Source of the DNA: an uncultured Flavobacteriaceae bacterium
GTDB lineage: Bacteria > Bacteroidota > Bacteroidia > Flavobacteriales > Flavobacteriaceae
Length of the DNA stretch: 64,000 nt
Assembly: GCA_913048115.1 (NCBI GenBank)
Contig: CAJWVI010000003.1
Location: forward strand, 1 to 64,000
Direction of reading: 5' to 3'
The notes beneath the pieces are model-generated. The model ran no database searches, was not told the DNA's origin, and saw nothing but the letters and a program-made list of their open reading frames with translations. A program made the translations under genes and the position numbers. Positions 47,816-56,224 of this stretch are shown one piece after another (position 1 is the stretch's first letter; each line of letters opens with the position of its first letter).

Positions 47816-49126
47816 CTAGTATCTGTAATATTCTGGCTTAAATGGGCCTTGAACCGTTACACCAATATATTCTGCTTGGTCACTTTTAAGTTCAGTAAGC
47901 TCAACACCAATTTTCTCAAGGTGCAGACGCGCTACCTTCTCGTCAAGATGCTTAGGCAACATGTATACCTCGTTGCCATACTTATCTGCGTCGTTCCAAA
48001 GTTCTATTTGTGCTAGGGTTTGGTTTGTAAATGAGTTACTCATTACAAAACTAGGATGCCCTGTTGCACAGCCTAAGTTTACAAGACGACCTTCTGCAAG
48101 AAGTATAATGTCTTTTCCGTTAAATGTGTACTTATCAACCTGTGGCTTGATTTCATCTTTAACAGCGTTTTTGTTTAACCATGGCACGTCAATTTCATTA
48201 TCAAAATGGCCAATGTTACATACAATAGTTTTGTCTTTCATCGCTTCAAAATGCTCTGGACGTACAATGTCTTTATTACCAGTGGTAGTAATAACGATAT
48301 CTGCAGTTGTAATAACATTTTCTAATTTCTTTACTTCAAAACCATCCATTGCAGCTTGAAGTGCACAAATAGGGTCAATTTCAGTAACAGTAACAATAGA
48401 ACCCGCTCCTTTAAAAGAAGCAGCAGTTCCTTTTCCTACGTCACCATAGCCGCAAACGATAACACGCTTTCCAGCCAACATAATGTCTGTTGCACGGCGC
48501 ACAGCATCTACTGCGCTCTCTCTACAACCATATTTATTGTCAAATTTAGATTTGGTAACACTATCGTTAATGTTGATAGCAGGCATTGGCAATGTTCCGT
48601 TTTTTACACGCTCGTATAAGCGGTGAACACCTGTTGTAGTTTCTTCAGATAGCCCGTTAATTCCAGCGGCTAATTCTGGGTATACATCAAGAACCATGTT
48701 GGTTAAATCACCCCCATCATCCAAAATCATATTCAGTGGCTTACGATCTTCCCCAAAGAAAAGTGTTTGTTCAATACACCACTCAAATTCTTCTTCATTC
48801 ATTCCTTTCCAAGCATATACCGCGGTTCCGGTAGCAGCAATTGCAGCAGCAGCTTGATCTTGTGTAGAAAAGATATTACAAGAACTCCAGGTTACTTCTG
48901 CTCCAAGGGCTTGTAATGTTTCAATTAGCACAGCAGTTTGGATAGTCATGTGTAAACATCCTGCAATACGAGCTCCTTTAAGTGGTTGCTCATTTTTGTA
49001 TTCTTTACGTAAAGCCATCAGGCCAGGCATTTCTGCCTCGGCAAGATCAATTTCTTTACGTCCCCAATCTGCAAGGGAGATATCTTTTACTTTGTTAGGT
49101 GTGTAAGGGACTGTGTTTGTTGACAT
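47816..49126 (-). CDS. ahcY: adenosylhomocysteinase
   Basis: 436 residues. Splits S-adenosylhomocysteine into adenosine and homocysteine, relieving product inhibition of methyltransferases. Visible: substrate-domain [35 protein letters not shown], the NAD Rossmann [19 protein letters not shown] and the C-terminal PFKPEYYRY that closes over NAD of the partner subunit. I start at MSTNTVPY; 34 further open codons upstream cross the promoter TATTTTTG (49206-49213). Divergent from the phosphopantetheinyl transferase. Confidence 0.97.
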   Translation of the reverse strand: MSTNTVPYTPNKVKDISLADWGRKEIDLAEAEMPGLMALRKEYKNEQPLKGARIAGCLHMTIQTAVLIETLQALGAEVTWSSCNIFSTQDQAAAAIAATGTAVYAWKGMNEEEFEWCIEQTLFFGEDRKPLNMILDDGGDLTNMVLDVYPELAAGINGLSEETTTGVHRLYERVKNGTLPMPAININDSVTKSKFDNKYGCRESAVDAVRRATDIMLAGKRVIVCGYGDVGKGTAASFKGAGSIVTVTEIDPICALQAAMDGFEVKKLENVITTADIVITTTGNKDIVRPEHFEAMKDKTIVCNIGHFDNEIDVPWLNKNAVKDEIKPQVDKYTFNGKDIILLAEGRLVNLGCATGHPSFVMSNSFTNQTLAQIELWNDADKYGNEVYMLPKHLDEKVARLHLEKIGVELTELKSDQAEYIGVTVQGPFKPEYYRY

Positions 49127-49143
49127 AAAAAAAACAATTTTTA

Positions 49144-49161
49144 TCTCCACCAGGGCAGAGA
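49144..49161 (-). other. small leader hairpin of ahcY
   Basis: On the minus strand TCTCTGC and GTGGAGA pair (7 bp, two G-U) around a CCTG loop. It lies 18 bp before the ATG in an otherwise AT-only leader, a position from which it could affect translation. No match to a SAM or SAH riboswitch is apparent. Confidence 0.35.
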
Positions 49162-49205
49162 ACTTATTAATATTTACTACTTTGTAATGGTATTTTTTCG
49201 GAATG

Positions 49206-49213
49206 CAAAAATA
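49206..49213 (-). promoter_or_regulatory. -7 promoter element of ahcY
   Basis: The minus strand reads TATTTTTG, 79 bp before the ATG. Confidence 0.5.
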
Positions 49214-49234
49214 CACAAAACCAATCAAATTATA

Positions 49235-49864
49235 ATGCCTCTTTACAAAACTATAACATTTAACGCCAACACTAAGCTCCTGATATGGAAGATAGAAGAG
49301 TCATTTGATGTATTGTGTGAAGGAATTGAATTAACAGATCATTGCCAAGATCGTGTTCATGGCATGAAAAGTGATCTACATCGTCGGGGCTTCATGAGTA
49401 TTCGCCATCTTTTAGCCAAATTTGGGTATACAGATTTTGATTTGTTTTATGACGAAAATGGAAAACCACACCTCACGGATGGCAAACACATTTCAATCAC
49501 ACACTCTTATACTTTTGCCGCCATTATTATTAGCGATGTAGAAGTTGGTATTGATATAGAAAAACAGCGCACTAAAATTTTAAAGATTGCCCATAAATTT
49601 ACTCCAGTAGAGGAATATAGCACCTTAGCTAATGAAGATGCAATTGTGCGAAAACTCACTATTGTCTGGGGTACTAAAGAGGCTGTATATAAAAGCTTTG
49701 CCCATCCTGGAATTAGTTTTATAGAACATATTTTTGTAGAAGATTTCAGACTAGATGACCAGAGTACCTCTGCTAAAGTATACGCAGATAATAGAAGCGA
49801 AACCTATAATATTTGCTTTCAAGAATTCGAAGAATTTACATTGGTATATGCTGTAATTTCTTAA
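49235..49864 (+). CDS. 4'-phosphopantetheinyl transferase superfamily protein
   Basis: 209 residues of the Sfp-type fold, which transfers phosphopantetheine from CoA to carrier proteins. Motifs: [20 protein letters not shown], the Mg-binding VGIDIEKQR (Asp-x-Glu) and [11 protein letters not shown] (W-x-x-K-E-A-x-x-K). I start at MPLYKTIT, since the longer open frame overlaps the ahcY promoter. Divergent from ahcY, an arrangement I recall from other flavobacteria. The target carrier protein is not evident. Confidence 0.9.
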   Translation: MPLYKTITFNANTKLLIWKIEESFDVLCEGIELTDHCQDRVHGMKSDLHRRGFMSIRHLLAKFGYTDFDLFYDENGKPHLTDGKHISITHSYTFAAIIISDVEVGIDIEKQRTKILKIAHKFTPVEEYSTLANEDAIVRKLTIVWGTKEAVYKSFAHPGISFIEHIFVEDFRLDDQSTSAKVYADNRSETYNICFQEFEEFTLVYAVIS

Positions 49865-49992
49865 TGCATCTATCTGTTGTAACCATGAAAATATTTGAAA
49901 CAATATTCAAGTACATCAAACCCTTTTTTTGATTTTATTCTTTTTTATGCCCCACGTCAAAATAGTATCTTTACAGGAATAATTTCAATGTC

Positions 49993-50253
49993 ATGCATAT
50001 TTCAGTAGAACTTACTTTTACACCTTTACAAGACTCTTATGAGCCTGCTATTATAACGTTTATTAAAAAGCTAAGAGCATCTGGGCTTACCGTATTAGAA
50101 AATCCATTAAGCACTCAAGTGTATGGACCCTATGATGAGGTTATGTCTTTGCTGCAAAAAGAAATTAAAATTGCTCTACAGGCGGTAGAAGGTGGCTTGA
50201 TGTATATTAAAATTGTAAAATCAGACAGAAGCGATTATGAACCAAATTTTTGA
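49993..50253 (+). CDS. YkoF-like thiamine-binding protein
   Basis: 86-residue ferredoxin-like fold of the MTH1187/YkoF type (MHISVELTFTPLQDSYEPA, LTVLENPLSTQVYGPYDEVM). Family members bind thiamine or its pyrimidine moiety. No signal peptide. First gene of a compact operon: its 3' end overlaps pnuC by 17 bp. A near-consensus TATCTTTA at 49966-49973 is the likely -7 element. It has no riboswitch of its own, but the TPP-controlled receptor 3.6 kb downstream supports the thiamine theme. Confidence 0.8.
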   Translation: MHISVELTFTPLQDSYEPAIITFIKKLRASGLTVLENPLSTQVYGPYDEVMSLLQKEIKIALQAVEGGLMYIKIVKSDRSDYEPNF

Positions 50254-50869
50254 TTTTCTGTTCTCACAATATGCCGGGTATGATATTCTAGATATTGTAC
50301 TGGAGTTGGTGGCTGCATTATTTACAGTGATTTCTGTTGTGTATGCTAAAAAAAACAATGTATTGGTATTTCCTACAGGAATGATTTGCACCGCTATTTT
50401 TGTATATCTGTTATTAAAATGGGGCTTATTGGGTGATATGATGATTAATGGCTATTACTTTGTCATGAGTCTATATGGTTGGTATGTATGGACACGTAAG
50501 CTTGATGATGTTCCAACAATTCCAATTAGCAGCACATCACCTAAGGAACATTTAATTTCTTTAGGGATCTTTGTCATGACAGTTGTTTTTGTGTTTTTTG
50601 TGTACACCTTTTTTGATAAGTTTAATCACTGGACATCGTATCTTGACACATTAACGACTGGAATCTTTTTTGTTGGAATGTGGCTTATGGCAAAACGAAA
50701 AATTGAAAATTGGATTTATTGGATTATTGGAGATATTATCACAGTACCTTTGTATTTTTATAAGGGCCTTACTTTTAGTAGCATCCTTTATTTTGTATTA
50801 ACAATTATAGCAATTTACGGCTATTTCGCATGGAAAAAAGAATTAGACAAGCCTCAAGTAGTTGCTTAA
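50237..50869 (+). CDS. pnuC: PnuC-family vitamin transporter (nicotinamide riboside or thiamine)
   Basis: 210 residues with seven membrane helices and the PnuC core VFPTGMICTAIFVYLLLKWG followed by GDMMINGYYFVMSLYGWYVW. PnuC passes nicotinamide riboside by facilitated diffusion, trapping it by phosphorylation; PnuT relatives move thiamine. Evidence here is mixed. The YkoF-like gene upstream and the TPP-controlled receptor downstream point to thiamine; the NadR-like kinase overlapping its 3' end points to nicotinamide riboside. Overlaps both neighbours (17 and 40 bp), hence translationally coupled. Confidence 0.85.
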   Translation: MNQIFDFLFSQYAGYDILDIVLELVAALFTVISVVYAKKNNVLVFPTGMICTAIFVYLLLKWGLLGDMMINGYYFVMSLYGWYVWTRKLDDVPTIPISSTSPKEHLISLGIFVMTVVFVFFVYTFFDKFNHWTSYLDTLTTGIFFVGMWLMAKRKIENWIYWIIGDIITVPLYFYKGLTFSSILYFVLTIIAIYGYFAWKKELDKPQVVA

Positions 50870-51387
50870 AAATAGTTTTATTTGGCCCAGAATCTTCGGG
50901 TAAAACAACCTTGTCAAAACAATTGGCAACACATTTTAGCAGCCCATGGTTGCCAGAATACATGCGAACCTATTTAGAACAAAAATGGAAAAACACTCAA
51001 GAAACAATAACCAAAGAAGATTTGCTGCCTATTGTAGAGGGACAAATAGTTGGTGAAAATAAAATTTCTAGCGCTTTAGACCCTATTGTTTTTCTAGATA
51101 CAAACGTGCTGCAAATTAAAACTTATTGCCAGTATTATTATGATGGGTGGTGCCCTCCAGAAATCACAGAAGTTGCATTAGAACATCGTTATGATTATTA
51201 TTTTCTCACCAATATTGATGTACCATGGGTTGCAGATAACTTAAGGGATAGACCTTGTAATAGAGAAGAAATGTTTCGTATTTTTGAGAAAGAGCTAATT
51301 CAAAACAAGATCCCTTACACCCTTTTAGAGGGGTCAAAACAAGAACGTTTGGCAAAGGCTATTTCTGTCATAAACACATTAATTTAA
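50830..51387 (+). CDS. NadR-like P-loop kinase
   Basis: 185 residues matching the C-terminal ribosylnicotinamide-kinase domain of NadR: Walker A GPESSGKT (19-26), WLPEYMRTYL, IVFLDTNVLQIKTYCQYYY and YYFLTNIDVPWVADNLRDRP. The adenylyltransferase and repressor domains of NadR are absent. It would phosphorylate the vitamin imported by the overlapping pnuC gene. If the cargo is thiamine, this fold would have to act as a thiamine kinase, which is not established. Confidence 0.82.
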   Translation: MEKRIRQASSSCLKIVLFGPESSGKTTLSKQLATHFSSPWLPEYMRTYLEQKWKNTQETITKEDLLPIVEGQIVGENKISSALDPIVFLDTNVLQIKTYCQYYYDGWCPPEITEVALEHRYDYYFLTNIDVPWVADNLRDRPCNREEMFRIFEKELIQNKIPYTLLEGSKQERLAKAISVINTLI

Positions 51388-51399
51388 TAAAAGTAATAC

Positions 51400-52929
51400 A
51401 TGTTTACACCTCAGGATCTTGAGCAAATTATTTCACACGGCTTAGACGAAAACGGCATAAGACAACAACTTAAAACCTTTGAAAACGGTGCGCCGTTCAC
51501 TCAAATTGTTAGAGCTGCTAGTATAGGCAATGGTGTTGAATTTTATGATTTGGTTGCGCAAAAAGAGCTGGCTGGATATTATGATGAAAAAAAAGATCAA
51601 AAAGATATTGTAAAGTTTGTGCCTGCTAGTGGTGCAGCTACAAGAATGTTTGGGTTTTTACACACATTTTTAGATGATTATAATCCAGAGGAAGATGGCT
51701 TGACGGCGTATATTAAAAAAAATGGCTTAGATTCTTTGAAAACCTTTTTTGATAACCTTAAGTATTTTCCTTTTACACGTTTGGTTCGCGAAGAAATTAG
51801 AAAACAATACCCAAAGTATAAGCAATCTCAAACGGGGTTGCGTATGCGTTGTTTTGTGTCTTTATTGCTAGGGAAGAACGATCTTAATTATGGAGGTATG
51901 CCAAAAGGACTTATACCATTTCATAAGTATTCAAAATACACTAGAACAGCTTTTGAAGAGCAACTATTTGAGGCAACCCAATATGCAGCTGTTGATGGGG
52001 TAGCACATTTACATTTTACATTCTCACCTCAACACCTCAGGCTTTTTAAAGATGCATTTGAAAAGGTTAAAAACAGAATCATAAAGAAAACAAAAGTAAC
52101 GGTAAGAATTTCGTATTCTTTCCAAGATGCAAGTACCGATACTATAGCTGTAGATCTAGAAAATAAACCCTTTAAGAATAAAGAAGGAAACTTGGTTTTT
52201 AGGCCAGCGGGTCATGGTGCCCTTATTAAAAATCTTAATGAAGTAGACGCAGATGTTATTTTTATTAAAAACATTGATAATGTTACAGTAGAAGAGCACA
52301 TTCGGGATGTTGCTGCTAGTAAAAAAATGTTAGCTGGTAGAATGTTGCAATTACAGCATAAAATTTTTGGATATCTAGATGGCATCGTAAAAGACCAAAT
52401 AACCCAAGAGAGGTTAACAGAAATGAAAACTTTTTTATGGAAAGATCTTCATATTAAAGAAATTCCAGAAACTAAAGCTGGTATTGCTGAAATTTTAAAT
52501 AGACCAATTCGGGTTTGTGGTGTAGTAAAAAACACCGGAGCACCTGGCGGTGGTCCTTTCTGGGTAAAAGGCGTAGAGGGTCAGCTTTCGTTGCAAATTG
52601 TTGAAATTTCTCAAATAGATACCTCAGACCCTCGCCAGGTTGGAATTATTGAAGATGCTACTCATTTCAACCCAGTAGATCTTGTATGTGGTACTAGAAA
52701 CCATATAGGCGAAAAATATAACCTCAATCATTATGTTGACCCTTTGGCTTGTTTTATTTCAGACAAGACCGTCGAAGGAGCTCCTATAAAAGCATTGGAG
52801 GCGCCAGGTTTATGGAATGGCGCCATGGCACATTGGAACACTATTTTTGTTGAAGTTCCTTTGTTTACTTTTAGTCCTGTAAAGGATGTAAATGATTTGT
52901 TGCATCTAGCCCACCAACCCAACGCATAA
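51400..52929 (+). CDS. DUF4301 family protein
   Basis: 509 residues, cytosolic, containing blocks I associate with DUF4301 (VKFVPASGAATRMF near residue 70, RVCGVVKNTGAPGGGPFWVK, GTRNHIGEKYNL). The segment PASGAATRM resembles the nucleotide-binding loop of sugar-nucleotidyltransferase folds, so a nucleotidyltransferase-like activity is possible, but no reaction is known to me. Fourth gene of the operon: 12 bp after the kinase, and sharing one base with arfB (TAATG). Confidence 0.8.
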   Translation: MFTPQDLEQIISHGLDENGIRQQLKTFENGAPFTQIVRAASIGNGVEFYDLVAQKELAGYYDEKKDQKDIVKFVPASGAATRMFGFLHTFLDDYNPEEDGLTAYIKKNGLDSLKTFFDNLKYFPFTRLVREEIRKQYPKYKQSQTGLRMRCFVSLLLGKNDLNYGGMPKGLIPFHKYSKYTRTAFEEQLFEATQYAAVDGVAHLHFTFSPQHLRLFKDAFEKVKNRIIKKTKVTVRISYSFQDASTDTIAVDLENKPFKNKEGNLVFRPAGHGALIKNLNEVDADVIFIKNIDNVTVEEHIRDVAASKKMLAGRMLQLQHKIFGYLDGIVKDQITQERLTEMKTFLWKDLHIKEIPETKAGIAEILNRPIRVCGVVKNTGAPGGGPFWVKGVEGQLSLQIVEISQIDTSDPRQVGIIEDATHFNPVDLVCGTRNHIGEKYNLNHYVDPLACFISDKTVEGAPIKALEAPGLWNGAMAHWNTIFVEVPLFTFSPVKDVNDLLHLAHQPNA

Positions 52930-53333
52930 TGGATGCTTCATCACTTAAAAAAGAGCTTAGCTTTAAAGCAGTAAGCAGTAGCGGTCCTGGAGGACAGCAC
53001 GTTAATAAAACGGCTAGTAAAGTTGCTATTAGTTTTACGATTGCTAGTTCTACACTCTTTACAGACAAACAAAAAGAACGCTTGCTTGAAAAATTAAAAC
53101 ACCGGGTTTCTGCAGATGGAATACTCACGGTAACCTGCAGCGAATCTAGAAGCCAACACCGCAATAAGGCTTTGGGTATTCAAAGGCTAGTTGCCCTTCT
53201 TCAAAAAAGTCTCCAGGTTCCTAAGTTTAGAAAGAAAACGCGTCCATCAAGAAATGCGCTAGAAAAACGTATTACATCAAAAAAAACACAAGCACTTAAA
53301 AAAGCAAATAGAAAACCTCCAGCAATAGAATAG
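52929..53333 (+). CDS. arfB: alternative ribosome-rescue factor (ArfB/YaeJ-type peptidyl-tRNA hydrolase)
   Basis: 134 residues: the catalytic GGQ loop SSGPGGQHVNKTASKV (Gly21-Gly22-Gln23), then a short domain and a basic C-terminal tail (RKKTRPSRNALEKRITSKK) that enters the empty mRNA channel. It frees stalled ribosomes without a stop codon. The size excludes RF1/RF2. The start overlaps the DUF4301 stop as TAATG. Why it rides with a vitamin operon is unclear; end-of-operon hitch-hiking is the simplest view. Confidence 0.92.
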   Translation: MDASSLKKELSFKAVSSSGPGGQHVNKTASKVAISFTIASSTLFTDKQKERLLEKLKHRVSADGILTVTCSESRSQHRNKALGIQRLVALLQKSLQVPKFRKKTRPSRNALEKRITSKKTQALKKANRKPPAIE

Positions 53334-53527
53334 CTGCTTTTAAAAAGTGCTTTCACCAAATATTTTTATTAGAGATTTCTGTCTAGTGTAATAAATAGGA
53401 TATTATTTCCAAAAAAGAACATTGAATTTAAACTGTTGTAACACCTTAATTTAAAGTAAATTATTGCTGCTTGAATGTGTTGAGTATGATTTTGCACTTC
53501 AGGTTTATTTTATTTTATAATTATTGT

Positions 53528-53556
53528 TTGTAGTATTCCTAATAAACATATCTTTG
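53528..53556 (+). promoter_or_regulatory. promoter of the TPP-riboswitch transcript
   Basis: TTG (53528-53530), 18 bp, TATCTTTG (53549-53556): a good -33/-7 pair placed just before the aptamer. The preceding 190 bp after arfB shows nothing else. Confidence 0.7.
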
Positions 53557-53565
53557 TACCACATC

Positions 53566-53715
53566 TCAAAGGGGTGCTACATAATTTTTGATTGAAAAAT
53601 AGAGCGTATAGATATGAGAATTAATTCTTGTATCAAAAACTCGGTTTGAATATATAAAATTATAATGGCTGAGATTATACCCATAGAACCTAGAACAGGT
53701 AATGCTGTTTAGGAA
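53566..53715 (+). ncRNA. TPP riboswitch (THI element)
   Basis: The aptamer begins GGGGTGCT (53571-53578). After a variable P3 extension of about 90 nt, which includes the palindrome AGAATTAATTCT, it continues with the nearly invariant core GGCTGAGATTATACCC (53667 on), then AGAACCT and ACAGGTAATGCTGTTTAGGA. These are the pyrimidine- and pyrophosphate-binding parts of the TPP aptamer. It precedes a TonB-dependent receptor by about 135 bp with no run-of-T terminator, so control is probably at translation, as is usual in this phylum. It implies that the receptor carries thiamine or a thiamine precursor. Confidence 0.93.
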
Positions 53716-53729
53716 TTTTACTGTTGCAT

Positions 53730-53788
53730 CGATCGCAGTCGAGATGTATTATATCGAGAATATTCTTTATTGTCCTCGATTGCGCTCG
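53730..53788 (+). repeat. GC-rich inverted repeat between riboswitch and receptor gene
   Basis: CGATCGCAGTCGAG (53730-53743) pairs with CTCGATTGCGCTCG (53775-53788): 14 positions with one mismatch and one G-U, loop 31 nt. It is much richer in G+C than its surroundings. Its core resembles the TCGAGCGCAGTCGAG palindromes I have seen scattered between genes of many Flavobacteriia. It may be a dispersed element that landed in the leader, or part of the riboswitch expression platform. No T-run follows. Confidence 0.6.
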
Positions 53789-53851
53789 GCCTTAAAACAA
53801 TTATTTAATAAGAATAATTACCCCTTTTATTCGTCACAAAAACAAGTACGA

Positions 53852-56023
53852 ATGAAATATTTTATGTTTACTTTTTTATTGAGTGCAGGGATCCTCCAGG
53901 CACAAGAAAGACTTCAAGACACTACAAAAATCGAACCGCTACAAGAGGTATATCTCAAAGCTGTGAGAGTAGATGCAGATTCTCCAATTACACATAGCAA
54001 CCTTAGTAAAGAAGACCTTGCAAAACGAAATTTAGGGCAAGATATTCCTGTATTGCTTAATTACCTTCCCGGTGTTGTCACTACCAGTGACGCAGGTGCT
54101 GGAGTAGGGTATACAGGTATTAGAGTTCGGGGTAGTGATGCTACTCGTGTTAATGTTACTATTAACGGGATCCCCTATAATGATAGCGAAAGCCAAGGTA
54201 CTTTTTGGGTAAACCTCCCAGACTTTGCTTCTTCTGTAGAAAGTCTTCAACTTCAAAGAGGTGTTGGGACCTCAACCAATGGTTCTGGTTCTTTTGGCGC
54301 TAGTTTAAACATAGAAACAGATCGTTCTGCAAAGCAGGCATATGGGCAAATTGCAAATAGTTACGGTTCTTTTGATACTTGGAAACACAGCGCAAAGTTT
54401 TCTACAGGATTGTTAAATGATCATGTTGAAATTTCTGGAAGGCTTTCAAAGATTAAGAGTGATGGTTATATAGATCGTGCTGCTAGTGATTTGAAGTCTT
54501 ATTTCTTACAAGGTTCTTATAAGAGTGACAACACGTTTATTAAAGCTTTGGCTTTTGGTGGACGAGAAATTACGAACCAATCATGGTTTGGTATTGATGA
54601 GCAAACGCTAAACACTAACCCAAGGTTTAACCCCGCAGGAATATATACCGATGAAGATGGAACCGTTCGTTTTCACCAAAACCAAGTAGATGATTATGAT
54701 CAAGACCACTACCAGGTAATATGGAACCAACGTTATAATAATAACTGGAGCACAAGCGCAACTCTCAATTATACTAAAGGGAGTGGGTTTTTTGAAGAAT
54801 ATAAAGAAGATGCCGCTCTTGATTTTCATGGTCTACTACCAGTTACAATTGACGGGGAGACTACTACCGAGTCTGATTTGGTGAGACGTCGATGGTTGGA
54901 GAATAATTTTTACGCATTAAGTGCAAACATGCATTATAAAGATGAAAACTGGGACACCACTACAGGTGTTTTTTACAGCTATTATCAAGGGCTTCATTTT
55001 GGAGAGGTGATTTGGGCAAATTATTTTACAGGAGCAAATTTGGGAGATCGTTATTACAACGGCACTGGAGACAAACATGAGTTTACTGCCTTCTCTAAGG
55101 CAACCTATCAATTAACTAATTCTTTGTCCTTTTTTGGTGATTTACAACTACGTGTTGTAAACTATAAAACTGCTGGATTAACTAGTGACAAAGTCAATAT
55201 GTTAGTAAATGAATCGTATGAGTTTTTTAACCCAAAGTTTGGTGCTAGTTACACCCTAAATAAAGAGAATCAATTTTATTTTTCTTATGGTAGAGCAAGT
55301 AGAGAGCCAAGGCGAAGTGATTTTGAAGAGGGAGTATTCACACCAGAGAAACTAGACGATTATGAATTAGGATGGCGTTTTGTAAGTGACAAAGTAAGCC
55401 TAAACACCAACCTTTACTATATGGATTATAAAGACCAGCTAGTACTCACAGGTCAACTCGATGACTCTGGGGGTTTTATAAGAGAAACAAGCGGTAATAG
55501 TTACAGAGCAGGACTTGAAATTGAAGCAGATGTTACTGTCTTAAAGCAATTGCACATTAGACCAAATGTAGCTTTGAGCAGCAATAAAAACAGAGATTTT
55601 ACAAGCTCAAGAGATGGCGAATTGGTGAACCTAGGGACAACAAATATTTCATTTTCTCCATCATTTATTGCAGGAAATAGTATTGATTTCACTCCTTCGA
55701 AAAATCTTCAAGTATCATTACTTTCTAAATATGTAGGATCACAATATTTAGGAAATATTGACAGCGAAACCTCGAAGCTAGATGCATATTTCTTAAATGA
55801 TTTTAATGTAAACTACACCATTACAAAACTACCTTTTGCAGACACTTTGGTGTTGAGTGGTTTGGTGAATAATATTTTTGATGTAAAATATGTATCAAAT
55901 GGTTATTTTTTCACCTATGATGATGATTTTAGCACTCCCGGAACAGTTACTACCATAGAAGGAGCTGGTTTCTATCCGCAAGCAGGGATTAACTTTTTGG
56001 TTGGAGCCACCCTCACATTTTAA
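53852..56023 (+). CDS. TonB-dependent receptor, probable thiamine uptake
   Basis: 723 residues: signal peptide (MKYFMFTFLLSAGILQAQ), a plug domain (LLNYLPGVVTTSDAGAGVGY, RVRGSDATRVNVTINGIPYN, SVESLQLQRGVGTSTNG), then a 22-strand barrel ending FLVGATLTF with the terminal aromatic residue. It lacks the carboxypeptidase-like N-terminal domain of SusC proteins and has no SusD partner, fitting small-ligand uptake. Control by a TPP riboswitch makes thiamine the best substrate guess. The open frame extends 50 codons further upstream, but that part is the riboswitch and inverted repeat. I start at the signal peptide. Confidence 0.92.
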   Translation: MKYFMFTFLLSAGILQAQERLQDTTKIEPLQEVYLKAVRVDADSPITHSNLSKEDLAKRNLGQDIPVLLNYLPGVVTTSDAGAGVGYTGIRVRGSDATRVNVTINGIPYNDSESQGTFWVNLPDFASSVESLQLQRGVGTSTNGSGSFGASLNIETDRSAKQAYGQIANSYGSFDTWKHSAKFSTGLLNDHVEISGRLSKIKSDGYIDRAASDLKSYFLQGSYKSDNTFIKALAFGGREITNQSWFGIDEQTLNTNPRFNPAGIYTDEDGTVRFHQNQVDDYDQDHYQVIWNQRYNNNWSTSATLNYTKGSGFFEEYKEDAALDFHGLLPVTIDGETTTESDLVRRRWLENNFYALSANMHYKDENWDTTTGVFYSYYQGLHFGEVIWANYFTGANLGDRYYNGTGDKHEFTAFSKATYQLTNSLSFFGDLQLRVVNYKTAGLTSDKVNMLVNESYEFFNPKFGASYTLNKENQFYFSYGRASREPRRSDFEEGVFTPEKLDDYELGWRFVSDKVSLNTNLYYMDYKDQLVLTGQLDDSGGFIRETSGNSYRAGLEIEADVTVLKQLHIRPNVALSSNKNRDFTSSRDGELVNLGTTNISFSPSFIAGNSIDFTPSKNLQVSLLSKYVGSQYLGNIDSETSKLDAYFLNDFNVNYTITKLPFADTLVLSGLVNNIFDVKYVSNGYFFTYDDDFSTPGTVTTIEGAGFYPQAGINFLVGATLTF

Positions 56024-56132
56024 CTAATAACATTAAACTAATAGATTAGTGAATAATACTCTAGAGATCGCTATTGCTTAAAAAAGCAACGCTTATTACT
56101 CTGTGTTGTAGTGAGAAATCTAATATTAAACT

Positions 56133-56204
56133 AATATTACCCTTGTTGTATAGTTTTTGTATGGCCAAACAATAAAAACTATTTAATAACAAGGGTTATA
56201 TTTG
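56133..56204 (+). promoter_or_regulatory. long inverted repeat ending in the GH16 promoter
   Basis: AATATTACCCTTGTTG..TATAGTTTTTGT (56133-56160) is the imperfect reverse complement of 56171-56202, which runs into the -7 element TATATTTG (56197-56204). About 24 of 28 positions match, centred on a 10-bp spacer. The right arm covers the core promoter, so it could be an operator for a dimeric regulator. It could also serve as a weak terminator of the receptor gene, but no T-run follows. Confidence 0.5.
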
Positions 56205-56224
56205 ATTTTTTTAAATTGCTCTTT

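Noticed and set aside
53730-53788. Inverted repeat read as an intrinsic terminator of the riboswitch
   Set aside because: No T-run follows the second arm, and the loop is 31 nt.
53702-53851. N-terminal 50-codon extension of the TonB-dependent receptor
   Set aside because: It translates the 3' part of the riboswitch and the palindrome; the true signal peptide begins at 53852.
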